From NCBI GenBank assembly GCA_964035795.1, contig OZ038322.1, forward strand, positions 2,390,264 to 2,454,263: DNA of 64,000 nucleotides, read 5' to 3'. Origin of the DNA: Pterobdella sp. o SKG-2022 (Eukaryota > Annelida > Clitellata > Hirudinida > Piscicolidae). Shown in pieces: positions 1-8,060 of the stretch (its first letter is position 1; each line of letters starts with the position of its first letter). The position numbers and the translations under genes were made by a program. The notes below the pieces were generated by a model. It saw only the letters and a list, made by a program, of their open reading frames with translations, was not told the origin of the DNA and did not search any database.

Positions 1-836
1 CGTCTGTTTGCTAAAAATATTTCTTCTAATAGTTTCAATAATCTTCGGGTCGAAACTAGATTTTTTCAACAAATAACTTGAATTACATTAACATTTGTCG
101 TTTTTTTTTTTTGAAATTTCAACATGTGGAAAATTTCAAGCATTTTTAGGTCAAGTCACCGCAAGGTTATGTTACCAAAACTATTTTATCAAAAGTGAGA
201 TCGGTTCTTTAAACTCATTTTCGCTTGATGTCACCGCAAACTTCTTTTCGCTAACAACCTTTTTCCTACTAGTTTTCGTCATGTCGAAACTGGATTTTTT
301 GTGCTCAAACTGGAGTTAATATTCTATTTTTTTTGTTATAATTTCATAATTCTAAACACGAATGAGTTTTCAAGCATATATTTTTCAACTCACTCCAAGG
401 TTCTGTTGCCAGAGCCATTTTATCACAAGTATGATTTTTTCTTTAAACATCACCTCGCTCGGAGTTACCTCAAGCGTCTGTTTGCTAAAAATATTTCTTC
501 TAATAGTTTCAATAATCTTCGGGTCGAAACTAGATTTTTTCAACAAATAACTTGATTTCACATTAACATTTGTCGTTTTTTTTTTTTGAAATTTCAACAT
601 GTGGAAAATTTCAAGCATTTTTAGGTCAAGTCACCGCAAGGTTATGTTACCAAAACTATTTTATCAAAAGTGAAATCGGTTCTTTAAACTCATTTTCGCT
701 TGATGTCACCGCAAACTTCTTTTCGCTAACAACCTTTTTCCTACTAGTTTTCGTCATGTCGAAACTGGATTTTTTGTGCTCAAACTGGAGTTAATATTCT
801 ATTTTTTTTGTTATAATTTCATAATTCTAAACACGA

Positions 837-1075
837 ATGAGTTTTCAAGCATATATTTTTCAACTCACTCCAAGGTTCTGTTGCCAGAGCCATTTTATCA
901 CAAGTATGATTTTTTCTTTAAACATCACCTCGCTCGGAGTTACCTCAAGCGTCTGTTTGCTAAAAATATTTCTTCTAATAGTTTCAATAATCTTCGGGTC
1001 GAAACTAGATTTTTTCAACAAATAACTTGAATTACATTAACATTTGTCGTTTTTTTTTTTGAAATTTCAACATGT
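837..1075 (+). repeat. Half-monomer A (reference copy)
   Basis: About 239 bp. It aligns with the following half B at several anchor points in the same order: TTTCAAGCAT (843 versus 1082), ACTCCAAGGTTCTGTTGCC versus ACCGCAAGGTTATGTTACC (867 versus 1106), ATTTTATCA followed by AAGT, CTTTAAAC, and GTCGAAACT.GATTTTTT (998 versus 1231). The offsets are 233-239 bp. Half A is marked by ATCTTCGGGTCGAAAC and a long T-tract that varies from 10 to 14 T among copies. The halves are clearly homologous but much more diverged from each other than A is from other A copies, so the unit that is now amplified is the A+B dimer. Confidence 0.9.
867..961 (+). repeat. 75-bp sub-repeat pair in half A
   Basis: Two related 20-bp cores, ACTCCAAGGTTCTGTTGCCA at 867 and ACCTCAAGCGTCTGTTTGCT at 942, lie exactly 75 bp apart. 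The same spacing recurs in half B (1106 and 1181). Each core is followed by a short AT-rich stretch (ATTTTATCA or ATTTCTTCT). I could not recognise a third copy in the remaining roughly 85 bp of the half, so whether each half is a degenerate trimer of a ~75-80-bp unit is left open. Confidence 0.65.
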
Positions 1076-1087
1076 GGAAAATTTCAA
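1050..1087 (+). repeat. T-tract, palindrome and direct repeat at A/B junction
   Basis: An 11-T tract (1050-1060) runs into the perfect 12-bp palindrome TTGAAATTTCAA (1059-1070). AAATTTCAA then recurs 17 bp later (1079-1087). The T-tract varies from 10 to 14 T between monomers. The palindrome is intact in monomers with GAAATTTC and broken in those with AAATTCC, GAAGTTTC or TAAGTTTC. The arrangement could bend DNA or exclude nucleosomes, or may simply reflect T-richness; there is no evidence of protein binding in the sequence itself. Confidence 0.8.
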
Positions 1088-1309
1088 GCATTTTTAGGTC
1101 AAGTCACCGCAAGGTTATGTTACCAAAACTATTTTATCAAAAGTGAGATCGGTTCTTTAAACTCATTTTCGCTTGATGTCACCGCAAACTTCTTTTCGCT
1201 AACAACCTTTTTCCTACTAGTTTTCGTCATGTCGAAACTGGATTTTTTGTGCTCAAACTGGAGTTAATATTCTATTTTTTTTGTTATAATTTCATAATTC
1301 TAAACACGA
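1076..1309 (+). repeat. Half-monomer B (reference copy)
   Basis: About 234 bp, the diverged partner of half A. It carries two close copies of GTCACCGCAA (1103 and 1178, 75 bp apart), the GATCGG stretch that is variable between monomer classes, GTTTTCGTCATGTCGAAAC and a T-tract of usually 8 T. Half B is the more class-informative half. The segment after GATCGG distinguishes at least six alleles across the window: TTCTTTAAACTCATTTTCG, TTCTTTAAACACGCTTTCG, TTATGTAAACTCAC, TTTTGTAAACTCAC, TTTTTTAAACTCAC, and the GATTGG...CCGCGAAC type. Confidence 0.9.
1103..1200 (+). repeat. 75-bp sub-repeat pair in half B
   Basis: GTCACCGCAAGGTTATGTTA at 1103 and GTCACCGCAAACTTCTTTTC at 1178 share an identical 10-base start and a similar continuation, 75 bp apart. 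They sit at positions homologous to the pair in half A (+239 bp each). The pair is present in nearly every monomer of the window. It is the best-preserved trace of the oldest periodicity. Confidence 0.75.
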
Positions 1310-3660
1310 ATGAGTTTTCAAGCATATATTTTTCAACTCACTCCAAGGTTCTGTTGCCAGAGCCATTTTATCACAAGTATGATTTTTTCTTTAAACATCA
1401 CCTCGCTCGGAGTTACCTCAAGCGTCTGTTTGCTAAAAATATTTCTTCTAATAGTTTCAATAATCTTCGGGTCGAAACTAGATTTTTTCAACAAATAACT
1501 TGATTTCACATTAACATTTGTCGTTTTTTTTTTTTGAAATTTCAACATGAGGAAAATTTCAAGCCTTTTTAGGTCAAGTCACCGCAAGGTTATGTTACCA
1601 AAACTATTTTATCAAAAGTGAAATCGGTTCTTTAAACTCATTTTCGCTTGATGTCACCGCAAACTTCTTTTCGCTAACAACCTTTTTCCTACTAGTTTTC
1701 GTCATGTCGAAACTGGATTTTTTGTGCTCAAACTGGAGTTAATATTCTATTTTTTTTTGTTATAATTTCATAATTCTAAACACGAATGAGTTTTCAAGCA
1801 TATATTTTTCAACTCACTCCAAGGTTCTGTTGCCAGAGCCATTTTATCACAAGTATGATTTTTTCTTTAAACATCACCTCGCTCGGAGTTACCTCAAGCG
1901 TCTGTTTGCTAAAAATATTTCTTCTAATAGTTTCAATAATCTTCGGGTCGAAACTAGATTTTTTCAACAAATAACTTGATTTCACATTAACATTTGTCGT
2001 TTTTTTTTTTTGAAATTTCAACATGTGGAAAATTTCAAGCATTTTTAGGTCAAGTCACCGCAAGGTTATGTTACCAAAACTATTTTATCAAAAGTGAGAT
2101 CGGTTCTTTAAACTCATTTTCGCTTGATGTCACCGCAAACTTCTTTTCGCTAACAACCTTTTTCCTACTAGTTTTCGTCATGTCGAAACTGGATTTTTTG
2201 TGCTCAAACTGGAGTTACTATTCTATTTTTTTTGTTATAATTTCTTAATTCTCAACACGAATGAGTTTTCAAGCATATATTTTTCAACTCACTCCAAGGT
2301 TCTGTTGCCAGAGCCATTTTATCACAAGTATGATTTTTTCTTTAAACATCACCTCGCTCGGAGTTACCTCAAGCGTCTGTTTGCTAAAAATATTTCTTCT
2401 AATAGTTTCAATAATCTTCGGGTCGAAACTAGATTTTTTCAACAAATAACTTGACTTACATTAACATTTGTCGTTTTTTTTTTTTGAAATTTCAACATGT
2501 GGAAAATTTCAAGCTTTTTTAGGTCAAGTCACCGCAAGTTATGTTACCAAAACTATTTTATCAAAAGTGAGATCGGTTCTTTAAACTCATTTTCGCTTGA
2601 TGTCACCGCAAACTTCTTTTCGCTAACAACCTTTTTCCTACTAGTTTTCGTCATGTCGAAACTGGATTTTTTGTGCTCAAACTGGAGTTACTATTCTATT
2701 TTTTTTGTTATAATTTCTTAATTCTCAACACGAATGAGTTTTCAAGCATATATTTTTCAACTCACTCCAAGGTTCTGTTGCCAGAGCCATTTTATCACAA
2801 GTATGATTTTTTCTTTAAACATCACCTCGCTCGGAGTTACCTCAAGCGTCTGTTTGCTAAAAATATTTCTTCTAATAGTTTCAATAATCTTCGGGTCGAA
2901 ACTAGATTTTTTCAACAAATAACTTGATTTCACATTAACATTTGTCGTTTTTTTTTTTTGAAATTTCAACATGTGGAAAATTTCAAGCATTTTTAGGTCA
3001 AGTCACCGCAAGGTTATGTTACCAAAACTATTTTATCAAAAGTGAAATCGGTTCTTTAAACTCATTTTCGCTTGATGTCACCGCAAACTTCTTTTCGCTA
3101 ACAACCTTTTTCCTACTAGTTTTCGTCATGTCGAAACTGGATTTTTTGTGCTCAAACTGGAGTTAATATTCTATTTTTTTTGTTATAATTTCATAATTCT
3201 AAACACGAATGAGTTTTCAAGCATATATTTTTCAACTCACTCCAAGGTTCTGTTGCCAGAGCCATTTTATCACAAGTATGATTTTTTCTTTAAACATCAC
3301 CTCGCTCGGAGTTACCTCAAGCGTCTGTTTGCTAAAAATATTTCTTCTAATAGTTTCAATAATCTTCGGGTCGAAACTAGATTTTTTCAACAAATAACTT
3401 GAATTACATTAACATTTGTCGTTTTTTTTTTTGAAATTTCAACATGTGGAAAATTTCAAGCATTTTTAGGTCAAGTCACCGCAAGGTTATGTTACCAAAA
3501 CTATTTTATCAAAAGTGAGATCGGTTCTTTAAACTCATTTTCGCTTGATGTCACCGCAAACTTCTTTTCGCTAACAACCTTTTTCCTACTAGTTTTCGTC
3601 ATGTCGAAACTGGATTTTTTGTGCTCAAACTGGAGTTAATATTCTATTTTTTTTGTTATA

Positions 3661-6600
3661 CTTTCTAAATTCTCAACACGAATGAGTTTTCAAGCATATA
3701 TTTTTCAACTCACTCCAAGGTTCTGTTGCCAGAGCCATTTTATCACAAGTATGATTTTTTCTTTAAACATCACCTCGCTCGGAGTTACCTCAAGCGTCTG
3801 TTTGCTAAAAATATTTTTTCTAATAGTTTCAATAATCTTCGGGTCGAAACTAGATTTTTTCAACAAATAACTTGATTTTACATTGAAATTTGTCGTTTTT
3901 TTTTTTGAAATTTCAACATGTGGAAAATTTCAAGCATTTTTAGGTCAAGTCACCGCAAGGTTATGTTACCAAAACTATTTTATCAAAAGTGAGATCGGTT
4001 CTTTAAACACGCTTTCGCTTGGAGTCACCGCAAACTTCTTTTCGCTAACAACCTTTTTCCTACTAGTTTTCGTCATGTCGAAACTGGATTTTTTGTGCTC
4101 AAACTGGAGTTAATATTCTTGTTTTTTTGTTATAATTTCTTAATTCTCAACACGAATGAGTTTTCAAGCATATATTTTTCAACTCACTCCAAGGTTCTGT
4201 TGCCAGAGCCATTTTATCACAAGTATGATTTTTTCTTTAAACATCACCTCGCTCGGAGTTACCTCAAGCGTCTGTTTGCTAAAAATATTTCTTCTAATAG
4301 TTTCAATAATCTTCGGGTCGAAACTAGATTTTTTCAACAAATAACTTGATTTTACATTGAAATTTGTCGTTTTTTTTTTTGAAATTTCAACATGTGGAAA
4401 ATTTCAAGCATTTTTAGGTCAAGTCACCGCAAGGTTATGTTACCAAAACTATTTTATCAAAAGTGAGATCGGTTATGTAAACTCACTTTCGCTTGGATTC
4501 ACCGCAAACTTCTTTTCGCTAACAACCTTTTTCCTACCAGTTTTCGTCATGTCGAAACTGGATTTTTTGTGCTCAAACTGGAGTTAATATTCTATTTTTT
4601 TTGTTATACTTTCTAAATTCTCAACACGAATGAGTTTTCAAGCATATATTTTTCAACTCACTCCAAGGTTCTGTTGCCAGAGCCATTTTATCACAAGTAT
4701 GATTTTTTCTTTAAACATCACCTCGCTCGGAGTTACCTCAAGCGTCTGTTTGCTAAAAATATTTCTTCTAATAGTTTCAATAATCTTCGGGTCGAAACTA
4801 GATTTTTTCAACAAATAACTTGATTTTACATTGAAATTTGTCGTTTTTTTTTTTGAAATTTCAACATGTGGAAAATTTCAAGCATTTTTAGGTCAAGTCA
4901 CCGCAAGGTTATGTTACCAAAACTATTTTATCAAAAGTGAGATCGGTTCTTTAAACACGCTTTCGCTTGGAGTCACCGCAAACTTCTTTTCGCTAACAAC
5001 CTTTTTCCTACTAGTTTTCGTCATGTCGAAACTGGATTTTTTGTGCTCAAACTGGAGTTAATATTCTTGTTTTTTTGTTATAATTTCTTAATTCTCAACA
5101 CGAATGAGTTTTCAAGCATATATTTTTCAACTCACTCCAAGGTTCTGTTGCCAGAGCCATTTTATCACAAGTATGATTTTTTCTTTAAACATCACCTCGC
5201 TCGGAGTTACCTCAAGCGTCTGTTTGCTAAAAATATTTCTTCTAATAGTTTCAATAATCTTCGGGTCGAAACTAGATTTTTTCAACAAATAACTTGATTT
5301 CACATTAACATTTGTCGTTTTTTTTTTTGAAATTTCAACATGAGGAAAATTTCAAGCATTTTTAGGTCAAGTCACCGCAAGGTTATGTTACCAAAACTAT
5401 TTTATCAAAAGTGAGATCGGTTTTGTAAACTCACTTTCGCTTGGATTCACCGCAAACTTCTTTTCGCTAACAACCTTTTTCCTACTTGTTTTCGTCATGT
5501 CGAAACTGGATTTTTTGTGCTCAAACTGGAGTTAATATTCTATTTTTTTTGTTATAATTTCTTAATTCTCAACACGAATGAGTTTTCAAGCATATATTTT
5601 TCAACTCACTCCAAGGTTCTGTTGCCAGAGCCATTTTATCACAAGTATGATTTTTTCTTTAAACATCACCTCGCTCGGAGTTACCTCAAGCGTCTGTTTG
5701 CTAAAAATATTTTTTCTAATAGTTTCAATAATCTTCGGGTCGAAACTAGATTTTTTCAACAAATAACTTGATTTTACATTGAAATTTGTCGTTTTTTTTT
5801 TTGAAATTTCAACATGTGGAAAATTTCAAGCATTTTTAGGTCAAGTCACCGCAAGGTTATGTTACCAAAACTATTTTATCAAAAGTGAGATCGGTTCTTT
5901 AAACACGCTTTCGCTTGGAGTCACCGCAAACTTCTTTTCGCTAACAACCTTTTTCCTACTAGTTTTCGTCATGTCGAAACTGGATTTTTTGTGCTCAAAC
6001 TGGAGTTAATATTCTTGTTTTTTTGTTATAATTTCTTAATTCTCAACACGAATGAGTTTTCAAGCATATATTTTTCAACTCACTCCAAGGTTCTGTTGCC
6101 AGAGCCATTTTATCACAAGTATGATTTTTTCTTTAAACATCACCTCGCTCGGAGTTACCTCAAGCGTCTGTTTGCTAAAAATATTTCTTCTAATAGTTTC
6201 AATAATCTTCGGGTCGAAACTAGATTTTTTCAACAAATAACTTGATTTTACATTGAAATTTGTCGTTTTTTTTTTTGAAATTTCAACATGTGGAAAATTT
6301 CAAGCATTTTTAGGTCAAGTCACCGCAAGGTTATGTTACCAAAACTATTTTATCAAAAGTGAGATCGGTTATGTAAACTCACTTTCGCTTGGATTCACCG
6401 CAAACTTCTTTTCGCTAACAACCTTTTTCCTACCAGTTTTCGTCATGTCGAAACTGGATTTTTTGTGCTCAAACTGGAGTTAATATTCTATTTTTTTTGT
6501 TATACTTTCTAAATTCTCAACACGAATGAGTTTTCAAGCATATATTTTTCAACTCACTCCAAGGTTCTGTTGCCAGAGCCATTTTATCACAAGTATGATT

Positions 6601-8060
6601 TTTTCTTTAAACATCACCTCGCTCGGAGTTACCTCAAGCGTCTGTTTGCTAAAAATATTTCTTCTAATAGTTTCAATAATCTTCGGGTCGAAACTAGATT
6701 TTTTCAACAAATAACTTGATTTTACATTGAAATTTGTCGTTTTTTTTTTTGAAATTTCAACATGTGGAAAATTTCAAGCATTTTTAGGTCAAGTCACCGC
6801 AAGGTTATGTTACCAAAACTATTTTATCAAAAGTGAGATCGGTTCTTTAAACACGCTTTCGCTTGGAGTCACCGCAAACTTCTTTTCGCTAACAACCTTT
6901 TTCCTACTAGTTTTCGTCATGTCGAAACTGGATTTTTTGTGCTCAAACTGGAGTTAATATTCTATTTTTTTTGTTATACTTTCTAAATTCTCAACACGAA
7001 TGAGTTTTCAAGCATATATTTTTCAACTCACTCCAAGGTTCTGTTGCCAGAGCCATTTTATCACAAGTATGATTTTTTCTTTAAACATCACCTCGCTCGG
7101 AGTTACCTCAAGCGTCTGTTTGCTAAAAATATTTCTTCTAATAGTTTCAATAATCTTCGGGTCGAAACTAGATTTTTTCAACAAATAACTTGATTTCACA
7201 TTAACATTTGTCGTTTTTTTTTTTGAAATTTCAACATGAGGAAAATTTCAAGCATTTTTAGGTCAAGTCACCGCAAGGTTATGTTACCAAAACTATTTTA
7301 TCAAAAGTGAGATCGGTTTTGTAAACTCACTTTCGCTTGGATTCACCGCAAACTTCTTTTCGCTAACAACCTTTTTCCTACTTGTTTTCGTCATGTCGAA
7401 ACTGGATTTTTTGTGCTCAAACTGGAGTTAATATTCTATTTTTTTTGTTATAATTTCTTAATTCTCAACACGAATGAGTTTTCAAGCATATATTTTTCAA
7501 TTCACTCCAAGGTTCTGTTGCCAGAGCCATTTTATCACAAGTATGATTTTTTCTTTAAACATCACCTCGCTCGGAGTTACCTCAAGCGTCTGTTTGCTAA
7601 AAATATTTCTTCTAATAGTTTCAATAATCTTCGGGTCGAAACTAGATTTTTTCAACAAATAACTTGATTTTACATTGAAATTTGTCGTTTTTTTTTTTGA
7701 AATTTCAACATGTGGAAACTTTCAAGCATTTTTAGGTCAAGTCACCGCAAGGTTATGTTACCAAAACTATTTTATCAAAAGTGAGATCGGTTCTTTAAAC
7801 ACGCTTTCGCTTGGAGTCACCGCAAACTTCTTTTCGCTAACAACCTTTTTCCTACTAGTTTTCGTCATGTCGAAACTGGATTTTTTGTGCTCAAACTGGA
7901 GTTAATATTCTTGTTTTTTTGTTATAATTTCTTAATTCTCAACACGAATGAGTTTTCAAGCATATATTTTTCAACTCACTCCAAGGTTCTGTTGCCAGAG
8001 CCATTTTATCACAAGTATGATTTTTTCTTTAAACATCACCTCGCTCGGAGTTACCTCAAG
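3661..8060 (+). repeat. Block 2: 1,896-bp four-monomer higher-order repeat
   Basis: Landmarks 3682, 4156, 4630, 5104; 5578, 6052, 6526, 7000; then a partial third copy from 7474. The four B halves read in order CACGC, ATGTAAACTCAC, CACGC, TTTTGTAAACTCAC. Copies match at offset 1,896: GGTTATGTAAAC at 4471 and 6367, the rare ATATTTTTTCTAATAG near 3810 and 5706, CTACCAG near 4535 and 6431, and CATGAGG near 5339 and 7235. Many monomers have TTTTACATTGAAATTTGTCG before the T-tract, and ATTCTTGTTTTTTTG occurs at the end of some B halves. The two full copies differ near 3662 versus 5558 (TTTCTAAATTC versus TTTCTTAATTC). Confidence 0.88.
4537..4561 (+). repeat. Imperfect inverted repeat in half B
   Basis: The left arm CCAGTTTTCG (4537-4546), a 6-nt loop TCATGT (4547-4552) and the right arm CGAAACTGG (4553-4561) pair over nine bases with one bulged T. 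The full pairing is seen in copies with CTACCAG upstream and CTGG downstream (here, near 6433, and near 10699). Most other monomers carry CTACTAG or CTACTTG and so pair less well. In half A the homologous place has a shorter dyad, TTCG-GGT-CGAA. It could be a cruciform-prone or binding element, but this is inference only. Confidence 0.6.

Larger units (their letters stand above)
837..1309 (+). repeat. Representative 473-bp satellite monomer
   Basis: This copy is chosen as a reference for reading the others; the phase (start at the landmark ATG) is arbitrary. In order it holds: the A half with TTTCAAGCAT at 843, paired 20-bp cores at 867 and 942, the strongly conserved block GTCGAAACTAGATTTTTT at 998, an 11-T tract at 1050-1060 and a 12-bp palindrome at 1059-1070; then the B half with TTTCAAGCAT at 1082, cores at 1106 and 1181, GTCGAAACTGGATTTTTT at 1231 and an 8-T tract at 1275-1282. 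Stops occur in all frames. Nothing indicates a transcribed gene. The monomer is a diverged dimer of about 239 + 234 bp. Confidence 0.95.
1..3660 (+). repeat. Block 1: class I monomers
   Basis: Landmark ATGs at 362, 837, 1310, 1786, 2261, 2734 and 3209. These monomers carry CAACATGTGG at the A/B junction (1548 has CATGAGG instead), TTCTTTAAACTCATTTTCG with GCTTGATGTCACC in half B, and mostly TTTCATAATTCTAAACACG at the end of B. Two copies (near 2244 and 2717) end TTTCTTAATTCTCAACACG. GAATTAC with GAGATCGG and GATTTCAC with GAAATCGG partly alternate, suggesting a 2-unit repeat of about 948 bp. One monomer (from 2734 back to 2497) has an AAGCTT site and a one-base deletion in CGCAAGTTATG. The class is largely confined to this end of the window and reappears only at about 8.64-10.5 kb. 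Confidence 0.85.

Noticed and set aside
362..550. A 62-codon ATG frame starting at every monomer landmark, and an overlapping 84-codon frame beginning near the end of half B (for example 776-1030)
   Set aside because: They recur in nearly every monomer because the repeat recurs. They are Phe/Ser/Leu-rich as expected for a T-rich strand and overlap each other in different frames. They lack any recognisable domain. Frame length changes freely with single-base variants.
385..618. Minus-strand frame of 77 codons, Lys-rich, in half A of several monomers
   Set aside because: It is the complement of T-tracts and appears or vanishes with T-tract length. It is a chance frame in a repeat.
991..1006. 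tRNA-type B box (GGGTCGAAACT resembles GGTTCGANNCC), hinting at a SINE origin
   Set aside because: It mismatches at the third position, has no convincing A box upstream and no tRNA fold. It is a short match expected by chance.
1091..1100. Telomere-like TTTTTAGG
   Set aside because: It occurs once per monomer and is not itself tandem. No telomeric repeat run exists.
1281..1292. TATAAT/TATA-like element in GTTATAATTTC at the end of half B
   Set aside because: Short AT-rich strings like this are expected in sequence of this composition. It varies to TTATACTTTC in many monomers, and no transcription unit follows.
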